Positions 53,959 to 64,000 of a stretch of DNA of 64,000 bases are shown in pieces. The stretch is from contig NC_084923.1 of the NCBI RefSeq assembly GCF_958298935.1, positions 30,162,501-30,226,500 on the forward strand, written 5' to 3'. A program made the position numbers and the translations under genes. The notes under the pieces are model-generated. The model had not been told where the DNA came from. It saw only the letters and a list, made by a program, of their open reading frames with translations, and ran no database searches. How positions within the stretch are numbered: the first letter of the stretch is position 1; each line of letters opens with the position of its first letter. The DNA comes from Phragmites australis (lineage: Eukaryota; Streptophyta; Magnoliopsida; Poales; Poaceae).

Positions 53959-56398
53959 TGTCACGTCCTAAATTCTTAATCAAGCAATCAAGTATAATTA
54001 TGCTTTTTAAATATTATATTTATTTTTGCGTAATTGTAATTCGAAATATTAATGCACTTCGTTAAATATCAATTGGATGAGAGAAAAGAAATTCAGAAAG
54101 GAAAAGAATGAAATTCGCACTCAAAACGGACCATTTTCTCTAAAGTATGGAACCCACATGTGGGCCAACCACCCCACCTCTCTATGGGCAGCAGCCCACT
54201 CCCTCTCTCTCTCTCCCACCTGCTCCCGAGTTCCAACCGGCCAAGGCAAGAGGAGCACCCCTCTCTCTCAAACTCTCTCTTACTCCTTCAAATCCGAGCT
54301 CAAGAGGAGGATTTAAGATACGCATGTGGTACCATTGCATTCTCTAGCTCATGAGCTACTCATCTATCTAATTCATTTTCATTTTCATGGAAGATTCGAG
54401 TAGTTCTTGAAGTTCTTGGTGTTCTTGAGCTTTTTGGAGAAAAATGGAGTTTTAGGCGAATATGAGCTCTAGAGTTGTATTGATAGTTGATGAGTAAGTT
54501 ACAGGGCCTTTGGACTACCCCTAGCATGTTCCCTTTAGGCTTGGAAAAGATCGTAACTCGAATCGACCAAAAATCCACTCAAGAGCAGTTTTCTGGGCTG
54601 ACTCGAATATGGTTTAGCAGAAATCGTCCGTCGAATTGTGTTCAAAATTGGTTAGGGTTTAGAATGCAAGATGGGTTTAATCCTTTGGATTGGGCATATA
54701 CACGTTTGTGTAGCACAGATTTGTAAAGTGAGTCGAATCACCGAGGGGAAAAGTTGTGGAAGAACACAAGTCTGTATCACCCAGATAATCTGGGTTAGCC
54801 TGGAGATTCCGGGTAGCTACGTTAACGAATAACCGAGAGCCCCTCCCGAAGCCTCACCCGGAGTGTGTGGCCCGGAGATTCCGGGTAGCTACGTTAACGA
54901 ATAACCGAGAGCCCCTCCCGAAGCCTCACCCGGAGTGTGTGGCACATCCCGGATAGTCCGGCCCAACCCGGAGGTTCCAGGTTAAGTTAGAATAGTGGCT
55001 AACCGAGTGCCATCACCGGAGGGTGGCCCAGAGGCTCTGGAACCTGAATATTCTGGATTCACCCGGATACTCCGGGCTAGGCAAGCAAAAGGCGGTAACA
55101 TAGCGTCTCTTCCGGATGTTCACCCGGAGGGTCCGAACCCGGATACTCCGAACCAACCCAGATACTCCGAATGGCTGTTATCTTCCGGATTTCATTTAGA
55201 ACATTTAGTATTGCATCATTTCGCGTATCTTATACTTGTAGCATGTTGTTGAGCATTGTGACATACCTTATTGCATTCATTCATGCTCATCATTGCACGC
55301 GTTCTTGTTTAGCGAACAAGGCGCCAGAGTGGGAGACGACCGTGGTCGAAGACGACTCCAATCTTCCGAATTTCTGTGAATGTTGCATGGGTAACTATAA
55401 GGAGCCACCTGAGCAGCCAGGCAAGCATCTATCATATTGCACATTTATCGAATTGAATGAAATCTAAATATTGATAAACTATACTTATGTATAGGTTTGC
55501 ATGTATAGGGAGTTGATGTCGGGTTTTTATGGGTAGAACCTATATTGATTGTATAATCCCTATCTTGAATTGTTCATCTATATCCTTGTAGCCTTGGTAA
55601 TGTGGTAAATGTCTAAGAGTCGATCAAAATACTTAGAAATGCATAGGTCCTCGGCAGAAGACGAGCAATGATTCAACTGTTGTTCGCGAGCCTAGAGCTT
55701 ACTACTTATTCACGTATATGGTTATGTGGATGTTGTTTGGATAGGTGATGAGTATGAGACGAGATGTGGGTAGTGTTAGGGGTGACGTCTGCCTCGAAGG
55801 AAAGTCCTAGGGGTAGTTCGGGAGAGGAACGCGAGCACCGTAGACCGCTTGCATCGTTTAAGGCCGATCGTCAGGGTAGTTGGTTTTAGCACTTATCTTA
55901 CTCACGACATGCCGATCTAATGGTAAGGCGAGCCGAATACCTTCGCAACTGTGGCTTTGTGGGCCTGAACATCGACGGTGTGAGCGGACGGGCTTGTAAG
56001 TGTTACTAGTTTGCTTCGGGAGTAGTTCTAGCACCACCGCACCGAGTGATGCATGATCCACACAGTTGGGGCTGGTTGAGAAAGGTTGTCACGAGTACCC
56101 CCTTGTGTCCACTTTAGCGGGTGGCACAAGCCGTATGGTCCTCGTGTTGTGTGGGTCCAGGAGTATCCGGCCGGACTTGAGACTTGCATGTTTAAAGAAA
56201 CTGTAATATAATGTTAGTTACTCACTCTTTATTAAGCTATGTTGTGATGTATTATGTTGGAAGGTATGTGTTCCGATCTTGTGAACAAAACACGTGCCGG
56301 GACTACCGGAGCGTCATTCGGATTAATCGTTGAAGTCATGATTAAGTAAATGATCAACTTAATGATTAATTCAAATACTGTTTGGACGGTTCCTCACA
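53959..56398 (+). mobile_element. solo LTR just 3' of the gene (TSD AAGAT/AAGAC)
   Basis: 2440 bp from TGTCACGTCC to GTTCCTCACA, flanked by AAGAT (53954-53958) and AAGAC (56399-56403), a 4/5 match expected for an older insertion. It shares its ends and several internal blocks with the intronic solo LTR at 48080-51392, in opposite orientation. A perfect 55 bp tandem duplication lies at about 54811-54920 ('ggagattccgggtagctacg' repeats). No protein-coding content. Confidence 0.82.
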
Positions 56399-56403
56399 AA
56401 GAC

Positions 56404-56565
56404 GCTGAATAGACTAGAGGTAGAAGAGAGGAGACAAAGGGGAAGAGGATTTCTGCTTGTTTATTTTTTATTGCGCCCTACATAAACTGGGCAGTATACA
56501 TTTGGTAGGGAGAGTCCTTGCCACAATCTAATATTACTTTTTCTAACCAACTCCATATTCCTTTC
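56404..56565. other. short unassigned spacer
   Basis: Sequence between the solo LTR and Tat-2. Nothing recognised. Confidence 0.4.
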
Positions 56566-57443
56566 TCTTGGTGTAAAGAATAGTGTAGTCCCCTCGTGGG
56601 TGGACTCACACTGGTAAGATATCAGCAGGTGTTACATGCCACATTTTGTCCGAAACCGTGGCCACCCCGTGCGACCAAACAACAAGCGTGTGACCAGCCA
56701 GCTACCATGCAACCTGGCTCTCCAACCAAGCTCTGCGACCAGTCCCCAGGTCACAAGAGCGAACCCCGCGACCAGTCTCCTCCGATCGCATGGCAGGTAT
56801 GAGTTCGAACAGTGTAAATCACAATAAATGCTTTTTCACTCAAGTATTTCCCTTCCCCAAGTCCTCTTTCTAGTCGTCCAAAGCATGGTCGGTGCAGAGC
56901 AACTGTGTCCCGTCCCATAGCATTAAATGCTACAGGACGGCCTAACAGGCGTGGCAGGAGGTCTTTTTGCAAGTGCGCAGGCGGCGTGTGGGGACAGGAC
57001 AGGGCAGTCCGGGTGACCGGGATGACACACGCGGTGGAGCGATCAAACAGGCTCTGTAGCGCCGAAGAGGAAATGGGATATGTCTGCTCTTAGTAATGTT
57101 GGGCCTAGGTGGGAGGCTCTAGCTAGGTCTGGGTCTATGTTTTGACTCACGTGTAAATCCTCTCTCCCTTTGATATATAAAAGGAGAAAAAAGGGAGAGG
57201 CCTAGAGGGGAAAGAGGCCAAGAAGAAGGCTTGGCAAGAACATCATCTGTGACCAACTTAGACCAAAGAAGAGAATACACAGGATGTAGGGCTATTACCC
57301 TAATGGGGGCCTGAACCTAGATAATCCCCGGTGTCCTTGAGTTGCACATACACAACCAGATTCAGTAGACACATCCCAAACAAAGATCACAGACTCACCG
57401 TCCAACATACCCCAGAATCACTGTTAGGGATTTACCCCTGACA
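56566..57443 (+). repeat. Tat-2 5' LTR
   Basis: Matches 63243-64000 from the 'ggtgtaaagaatagtg' block onward, including a strong TATA stretch gatatataaaagg (57171-57183). It ends CCCCTGACA. The first four bases (tctt) no longer match the TGTC of the 3' LTR. It has ~70 bp near 56680-56805 that the 3' LTR lacks. Confidence 0.88.
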
Positions 57444-57445
57444 TT

Positions 57446-57463
57446 TGGAGCGCCAGGTAAGGG
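57446..57463 (+). other. primer binding site of Tat-2
   Basis: TGGAGCGCCAGGTAAGGG begins 2 bp after the LTR, aligning with the Tat-1 site TGGCGCGCCAGGTAGGGG. Confidence 0.7.
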
Positions 57464-58240
57464 GGCACATTTTCGAGTTTAGGATTCAAGTTGCTATGAG
57501 GTGTTCTTCATTGGGTATGACCCAGATGGAGCCAATATGTCCCATACTCAGGACATCAGATCAGGATCCAAAGGCTCCAGGAGGCAACAGAGGCATCCAT
57601 ACTCTCGGCGCCAAGGAGAGCTCAGAGACCGCAAGCTCTGGGGGAATGAGCTTCTTCGGTAGCAGTCCCACCCGAATGAGTGCTCACCACACCGGGACTG
57701 CCACCTCCTAGCCTTGTGACGTGAACCGAAACCATCGAGCAAGTATGATTCGATCCAACGAAAGAGTATCGGGGAACTAATCCCTGTGTCGTTTCTCCGA
57801 GCAGGTTCAACCCAAGGATGAACAGTAAGGTCTACACCTCGAACTTTGGGCACGAGTAACGACCACTCCCCGTAGGGTACTAGTAAGGAAGGTAGCTTAC
57901 CAGAGTCTTAGAAAGGTAATCCTCTCCCTTCCTGATACAGACCACCCTTCGATCAGAAGGGGGAATCCTTGTTCTACATTGCAGGATTTCAAAGGTTCAC
58001 GGCGTCGTACTGGTCGCTAAGCGGGGCATGCTTCCCCCCAACCAGGAAGGAGCAGGCGCAGGACCATGCATCGTCAGGTACATGGTTCAATTCTGTTTTT
58101 TTTCCAGTTATTAAATAGGAAGCGGAGTATGAGGGTCTCTTAACCGGAACACGAGCATCACCCACATAGGGAAAAACACCTACTAGCAATGAGGGACTCG
58201 CTACCAGCTGTAACCCTGTCGCCAAGGGGTTTTCAGTACT
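57464..58240 (+). other. Tat-2 leader and deleted gag-pol region
   Basis: Roughly 780 bp where 4-5 kb of gag, protease and RT would be expected. An open stretch starting at 57445 shows no gag motif and is probably leader sequence. The deletion joins the leader to the end of RNase H. Confidence 0.55.
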
Positions 58241-58244
58241 CTGA

Positions 58245-58960
58245 CCAGATGATGGCGACATACCTCTTCGACGTGAGAAAGCTAGAGCAACGCTCCATCG
58301 GCTGGGAAGTCACACACGTCCCTCGCAAGGACTTCTTCCCAGGCCAATGGGCTAGCCCATCTAGCTTCTTCTTGCGAACCTGTCCCGATTGAAATCTTTG
58401 AGAAAAAGACTCATACGGCCACCCACTGCGGTCTCGGGCTGAAGCGAAAGGGATGCTTTGCTTGGAAACGAAACACCAGAGGCAACACCTTTGGAGGCAA
58501 CGCCTCCCTCGATGCCGTCGACCTCGGGTGGCCATTATGTGATCACCCTGCTCTATTTGGGTACGACAAGGATGGATTAGATCTCGGACTACCTTCAGAA
58601 TCAAGCAACACCTGACAGCGATGTGTCGGCAGAAAAGGTCACGTGGGCTAACCGTGAGAATCCTCCTTGGTAGAGGGACGCCTCTACCACGAAGGGAGCA
58701 ACAACCCTTTACTGAAATACATCGCTCAGGATGAGGGGAGCATAGCGCTACCTAACATCCTCGGAGGCAGACGTGGAGGCTGGGTCTCCCACCGCCCCCC
58801 AGGATGCTCGTGAGCAGGTGAAAAGGTGCGAGTAGTGCCAGCACCTCTTTTCACTGTCTGGGGGCTGGACGTCGTGAGACCGTTCTCTAAAGCCCCAAGC
58901 GGCCCTAAAATTCCTAACCTCGGGCACGACCGTGATCACCATACGTGAAACTGATCGTAG
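58245..58960 (+). pseudogene. Tat-2 RNase H tail and integrase remnants
   Basis: 58246-58390 encodes MMATYLFDVRKLEQRS and VTHVPRKDFF, which align with MAAYVAAVRKLERRF and LRHIPRRDNA of Tat-1. Further along, a VEGRLYHEGSNNPLLKYI segment (~58665-58725) and LFTVWGLDVVRPFSKAPSG (~58840-58900) match the Tat-1 pieces VDGDLYRRS...LLKCI and FAVWGLDILGSFPLAVGG. Between them the zinc-binding region and most of the integrase core are missing. Frameshifts and stops are abundant. Confidence 0.8.
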
Positions 58961-59544
58961 GTCACTGGCGACCTCCAGTTTCCCGACTTCATGTGGTCGG
59001 GTGTGTCGAGGTGGTCAGCCGCCGATCATACAGCTCGCGGAGCACCAACTCTATGTATGAGGCTGCTCGGAGACGAGCCTGTTTGTCTATTTGAAGGACC
59101 TTCGGGATGAGTGTGGACATGATTTGTATGTTTTTCCAAATTAAAGTAATCGAACTCTTTATGTTGCAGGACTCCATGGAGAAACGCGGTCTCCTGCCAA
59201 ATTCCAAGATTTGTTTAGCCCACTTGCTCGTATTGATGGGATGAGATCTAAAGCTAACCCGCTTGCATGATGATAGGGTAAAGGCGCCCGAGGGTTAATG
59301 ACCACAAGGACACAAGTCCTAAATCGGGTCGACCGATGGTCGTCACCAAAAGGCTCGTCACGCTAAGAGTCTCCCTCAACACCAGGAATGTTGCTCGCGA
59401 GCGGCTTGATGCAATCCTCCCTAAGTGATACAAGCACTCCGAAGGCTATTCATCATCCAAACACGGAGAAGACCCACATAAAGGCCAAATGCCTGTCATT
59501 ACAAAGCTCGGGGGTGGGTTCCAGACAAGCCTACGACATTCCTC

Positions 59545-62500
59545 CTAGGACCCAAAAATACCCCTGAGAGGGTTGAACCAGACGGTCCAAAGATAGGAAC
59601 GAACGGCATACAAAAATGAATCAGCTCGGGCGCCGAGTTCCTCCGCGGTTATCCGAGCACCCTCAAAATTGGCGCCGACTGCTAGTAAGAGATCCAGGTT
59701 AAGGAAGTGGTCGCTGACGTAGGAAAGGGCCAGGCAGGCACCGGAGACTTCGACCTTGAAAAGATGGTCTCCGACGGTCTTGCGAATCCTTTGCTCAAGG
59801 CCACCTACCTCCTCGGAGGCTGCCAAAAACCACTCGACATGAACGGTCATGGTGTTCCCAGGGGTTGGACGAACCTGGACACCGGCGGACCGAACCAACG
59901 AGTCGAAAGGGGTAAAAGCTCGGCTGAGTTGGACGTAGAATGCCACTCGTCGCTCGTCGCTCTCCTTGGTCAGCCGCTCGAGTTCTTTTCGCACCGCATA
60001 GAAATCTTCTCGGCAGCGGCAAAGGCAATCGTAGAACTCCTCCCTCTGCTGGGCGCTTTCCCTGGTCGCCTGTTCTAGGTCCCTCTGCGCCCTAAGTAAC
60101 TCCTCCCAGTAGGCTAGTCAAAAAACAGAGCGTAAGCCACACTGGTGTCAGTCGAACGAACCCTACTTATGTAAACTAGGGCCATCACGTGGTGTGAGTG
60201 GTATGGGCAACGCACCTTGAAGGTCGCTCGACGTACTCGGCCGCTCGGCCACAGACCACCGCACACGTCTGGCCGCCACCTCCAAGGATTATCGGTTGGA
60301 AGGGTGGTCAACGGATATGGTTGGGGATTCGATGAGGGCTGGGGGGCCAATCAGCATGGGCAGTGGATTGGTTTGGCTGGAAGGCTAGGACACTCCGGGA
60401 ACTCTACGATCACAACGACACAATCTTGTCAGGAATCAAAGGCGTGGGGGCTCCATTCAAAAAATGTTATATAACAAAGGTTACAATCAAGTTTTTTACT
60501 CCTCGATTGCGTCCACCCAGAAGATGGACATCAAGTATTCCACCGCCCCCTGGCACTCCCGCTGAAGTATCTCCTCAGCTTATGGTCTGGCAACCGTGGC
60601 CCCTTCCTGAACCAAATCTAGGTTAAAGTTGGGGTCACGACTGCGGTAGCACCGGAAGATATACTCTGCTGTCACCCTCACCGCCTGCGAGATGTCCTCT
60701 GCTCCCCTCAATGCCAAGGTAGTAGAAAGCTCAGAGAAGTTCTCTACGAGGACCTGGAGAGCGTAAGCCCAGGCTCGGGTGGAACGGTCATCCTTCGGCT
60801 CGATCATCCATAGCCCGAGGCTACCCAGGGGATCTACTAGCGCTCCAAAGGCTTGCAGGAGAAAGTTGATGGTAGTGCGCTCATCCTCCTTAAGCTAGGA
60901 GTGCTTGGCGGCCAGCGCGGCTTTCTCTTGGGAGAGCTCGCCGCACCTCCTCTACATCTCAGCCAGCTGCTTCTCCAGCTCGACGCATCTACTAGTCGTC
61001 GTCTCTTTCTCTTTAACCAGCTTGCAGACGGCAACCGGGAAATGACCGACCCACGAGAGCAAGTCATGAGTCAAAATAGACTCCTCGACCAAGCCCATGG
61101 GGCCTGGATCCGCTGTCAATACACTGAGGGGCAAAGCCAACACTGGCAGAGGCAAAGGGGTATCAGGCCGGGGCACCGTCGGGGGGGGGGGGGGGGGTTG
61201 GTCGCGGTGGTTGCCGAGGGCCTACGACTAAAGAGCAAAGTTGCGGAATCAAGAAGACAAGAGCAATTCAAAGTATCTACACCTACCCAAAAAAACTTAC
61301 CTCTGCAATGGAAGATGGAGCACCAGCTTGGCCCTCACAAAACCTCCAAATCGACCGATCGGAGAGGACAACCACGCGGGTGGGCCACCGATGCTCAGGG
61401 TCTCGTGGGGACATTTTGACGCCTCTGCATCCGATGACCCTTCTGCCGCCCTCTTCCCACGCCGTACAGACGCTAGGTCCATAGCGGCAGGGTTGGACCA
61501 CGCTTGTCCAGGACGGATCTCATCGGGGGGGGGGGGGGTTGGTTGGTCCCGGACTGGTCGTGGGACGCTGGGTCGGTCCTGGACCGGTCACGGGGCGCTT
61601 GGTCGGCCTCCTGCTGACCGGCATCACTCACGGGGCCGCCACCCTTGATCACGACCGGACCCTGCGGAAGTTGGCTGCCTCCCACCCTAGTTGGGTGCGA
61701 AGCGCACCTAGGATGGGGGGCATCCGGGGTGAGGGCAGACGCTTCCCGATCGATCTCCCGAAGGGCCTCATTGACCTCATCGATTATTGGCCTCAGGGCA
61801 TCGAACTCGAGAAGATGCTGAAGATAGTTTAGAAAATAAAACCCTGACCAAGGAAAAAACTTGCAATAGGAAATTTTGGAAAAATGCCAAACATACCAGC
61901 CTAATCCGAGCCCTCTCCGCCAGAGGGAGCTTGCATAGAGGAATAAACGGAGGGCCTCCTTTCCCGGTGGCTGCCGCCATTAGCGACCTAACCCGCAGGT
62001 CGATGACCTCATTGGGAAGATCTGAAAACAATGATAGTAAAACACCACTCGATTAAACCTCTCGAGGCAAGGGGACGCCTATAAGTATTACCTGCGGAGC
62101 TCTCCCAGGTATCATCGTCACTTCCGATGTAAAGGTAGGCCGGGTGCGCCTTTCGCCGTAAGGGGTAGAGCTGGTGCTTGATGATGTCGCGCATGACATC
62201 CGACCCTGACGGACTGGCTTTCGCTAGCCCCCTGACCCGGTCGCCGAGAGATAGTAGCTCAGCGGTCAGTGTAGGAGAGCTCGCCGAATTCTCTACAAGT
62301 CGCACCAGCGCTTCGAGAATGCGAAGGTTATCGAGGGAATCGTCGGTCGTGGGGTAGAACCACTCCTCCTTCCAGCCCGACCACGATGATTTTAGGTTCA
62401 TCTCCAAGTAGGAGCTGGCGACACCGTCTCAGAGATGGAAACTGCAGCTCCTGGTCGTCGGCCCTGGCTACAGCCTGGCTACATAGAAAAATCTGAAGAG

Positions 62501-62833
62501 ATCGAGACATGGCTCGACCCCAATGAAGTTCTCGCATATGTCAGCAAAGATGCTCAGCATAATAATGGAGTTGGGGTTCAGATGAAGGTGGCAGATGTCA
62601 TAGAAAGAGATGATGGTGCAGAAGAACTTGGAGAAAGAGGGGACGAGACCGGCTAAGAAAAATGAAGCGAACATTATGATCTCCCCATGGCGGGGAGTAG
62701 GAACATCTTCTCCAGGGTGGTACCCAGAGGACAGACTGCGTGGAAGCAGACGATTCTCGTACATCTGCTTCAACTTCGCGGCGGTGCACTTGGACTTAGG
62801 AAAGTCGACCTCTTTTCTGGTGCATGGTGCCAT
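59545..62833 (-). pseudogene. Tat-2 antisense additional ORF (Transposase_28-like; decayed)
   Basis: Homologue of the Tat-1 plus-strand antisense ORF. From the Met at 62833: MAPCTRKEVDFPKSKCTAAK, then the Transposase_28-like segment with VPSFSKFFCTIISFYDI and HLNPNSIIMLSIFADICENF then IGVEP (62500-62660), a one-frame change, and SSWSGWKEEWFYP...PAYLYIGSDDDTW (62100-62400). A region of charged, coiled-coil-like fragments (60840-61180) is interrupted by poly-G runs. The C-terminal module IFRCYRSRDPNFNLDL (60620-60670) matches ACYRSRDPNFPLEPA of Tat-1. Beyond it, 59545-59994 holds another Glu/Arg-rich frame (MRKELERLTKESDERRVAF...) of the kind found at the end of such ORFs. Probable introns and frameshifts prevent a single model. 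Confidence 0.75.
61181..61197. repeat. G17 run in Tat-2
   Basis: Seventeen consecutive G on the plus strand. A second run of 14 G lies at 61525-61538. Both fall in the antisense ORF region. Such runs are slippage hot spots and also weak points for sequencing accuracy, so the length should be treated with caution. Confidence 0.8.
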
Positions 62834-62940
62834 GGGGATGCAGTGGTGGTTGTTTGAAAGACTCTGGTGGGGGCTCGAGGTGAAGGTCTCTAGCGCAAGA
62901 GCTCTGGTGTTGTAGAGATTTCTGGAGCTTTCCGTCCTCC

Positions 62941-62948
62941 CATTTATA
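62941..62948 (-). promoter_or_regulatory. TATA-like box of the Tat-2 antisense ORF
   Basis: The minus strand reads CCTATAAATGGGAGG around here, ~108 bp upstream of the Met at 62833 and outside the LTR. The placement parallels the Tat-1 antisense ORF. Confidence 0.55.
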
Positions 62949-63227
62949 GGATCAACTTGGTTCTGCCGCTCCGGCTCCCAAGGTCCATTTGGGAAACCAA
63001 AACTCCCTCAAAATCCAACATTCATTAAGGTTTCTCTCTTCCCACTATCCTTTGTTTTATGGACGATTAACCTCCCCATGGGATGCAGTATTTTGGACTA
63101 ACCACGAAAGTGGACCGTATCGCTGATCACTTCCTGGGTGAACTCATGTTCACCTAGGGCCTAAGTGGTTCGATTAGGTCCAGCCATGACCATCTGACAA
63201 ACTGCTCAGTCTACCACATCCGTTAAG

Positions 63228-63242
63228 GAGCTTGGGGGCTAC
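63228..63242 (+). other. polypurine tract of Tat-2
   Basis: AGGAGCTTGGGGGCTAC immediately before the 3' LTR start TGTCGG. It shares its core with Tat-1 (25187-25202, minus strand). Confidence 0.85.
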
Positions 63243-64000
63243 TGTCGGTGTAAAGAATAGTGGGGTCCCCTCGTGGGCGAACCCATGCTGGTAAGATATT
63301 AGCAGGTGCTGCATACCACGTTTTGTCCGGAATCGTGGCCACCCCGTGCGACCACCTAGCGACCATGCAACCAGGCTCTCCGACCAAGTTCCACGACCAA
63401 TCCCCAGGTCACAGGAGCAAACAGTCTAAATCACAATAAATGCTTTTTCACTCGAGTATTTTCCTTCCCCAAGTCCTCTTTCTGGTCGTCCAAAACATGA
63501 TCGACGCAGAGCTGCCATGTCCCGTCCTGTAGCATTAAATGCTATGTGAAGGCCTGACAGGCGTGGCAGGTGGTCTTTTTGCAGGTGCACAGGCGGCACG
63601 TGGGGACAGAACAGGGCAATCTGGGCGACCAGGATGATGCAAGCGGTGGAGCGATCGGATATGCTCTGTAGCGCCGAAGAGCAAATGAGATACGTCTGCT
63701 CTTAGTAATGTTGGGCCTAGGTGGGAGGATCTAGCTAGGCATGGGTCTATGTTTTGACTCACGTGTAAATCCTCTCTCCCTCTGATATATAAAAGGAGAA
63801 AAAAGGGAGAGGCCTAGAGGGGAAAGAGGCCATGAAGAAGGCTTGGCAAGAACATCATCTGTAACCAACTTAGACCAAAGAAGAGAATACATAGGATGTA
63901 GGGCTATTACCCTAATGGGGGTCTGAACCTGGATAATCGCTGGTGTCCTTGAGTTGCACATACACAAACAGATTCAGCAGACACATCTCGAACAAAGATC
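63243..64000 (+). repeat. Tat-2 3' LTR (partial, cut by the window end)
   Basis: Starts TGTCGGTGTAAAG and matches the 5' LTR, including the TATA stretch near 63783-63795. About 70-80 bp of its end should lie beyond 64000, judging from the 5' LTR. Confidence 0.9.

Larger units (their letters stand above)
56566..64000 (+). mobile_element. Tat-2: internally deleted Tat-lineage Ty3 element (3' LTR runs off the window)
   Basis: The 5' LTR (56566-57443), primer site (57446 on), pol remnants on the plus strand (58245-58960), antisense additional ORF on the minus strand (59545-62833), polypurine tract (63228-63242) and 3' LTR (63243 to the window end) are all in order. Gag, protease and RT are essentially gone: only RNase H tail and integrase pieces remain. 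The element's right boundary and target duplication lie outside the window. LTR start TGTCGGTGTA, polypurine core and primer site resemble Tat-1, so the two are related families, but the LTR bodies differ. Confidence 0.88.

Overview
This window is plant nuclear DNA, most likely from a grass. The evidence is one spliced plant-type gene with GT..AG introns, nested LTR retrotransposons of grass type (Sirevirus-like Copia and Tat-lineage Ty3), CACTA elements with subterminal 'acagacggct' or 'ccggcactgata' repeats, and a Pack-MULE. I see no prokaryotic operon, rRNA, tRNA or CRISPR array. About 85-90% of the window is transposon-derived.

Layout, left to right. 1-1228: a decayed LINE fragment (endonuclease plus linker). 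1229-10985: a decayed minus-strand Sirevirus-like Copia (Copia A). 10986-14975: the 5' part of a second minus-strand Sirevirus-like element (Copia B), with an open 692-codon gag and a protease start cut by Copia A. About 15690-37738: a large autonomous-type CACTA element (CACTA-1). Its minus-strand transposase gene is split by a 3.1 kb solo LTR (17063-20205, TSD CATAC). Its right end is split by a complete 14.1 kb Tat-lineage Ty3 element (Tat-1, 23601-37708, TSD GGCGT) that landed 25 bp from the CACTA terminus. Tat-1 has gag-pol on the minus strand and an antisense additional ORF (Transposase_28-like plus coiled coil) on the plus strand, with its own TATA-like box. 37.8-43.7 kb: a CACTA terminal fragment, a ~130 bp tandem repeat, a second CACTA-like body, and a Pack-MULE (42330-43747, TSD TTCTATTTT) carrying a fragment of a polyamine/amino-acid transporter gene.

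44102-53498 is the only host gene I can support: a six-exon 4-coumarate:CoA-ligase-like acyl-activating enzyme. Its predicted protein has 541 residues and ends in the peroxisomal signal SRL. Intron 2 holds a non-autonomous CACTA (47266-51778, TSD ATA) that carries a captured NIGT1/HHO transcription-factor exon with its splice donor. That CACTA is itself split by a 3.3 kb solo LTR (TSD CTGTG). A related solo LTR in the opposite orientation lies just 3' of the gene (53959-56398).

56566-64000 is a second Tat-lineage element (Tat-2) in plus orientation. It has lost most of gag-pol but keeps a decayed antisense additional ORF, and its 3' LTR runs off the window.

The main observations are: terminus-resolved nesting of at least eight elements; two independent gene-fragment captures flanking or inside one gene; decay of Tat-1 by stop codons that all look like C-to-T changes at CAG or CGA; and antisense ORFs in both Tat elements, each preceded by a TATA-like box.
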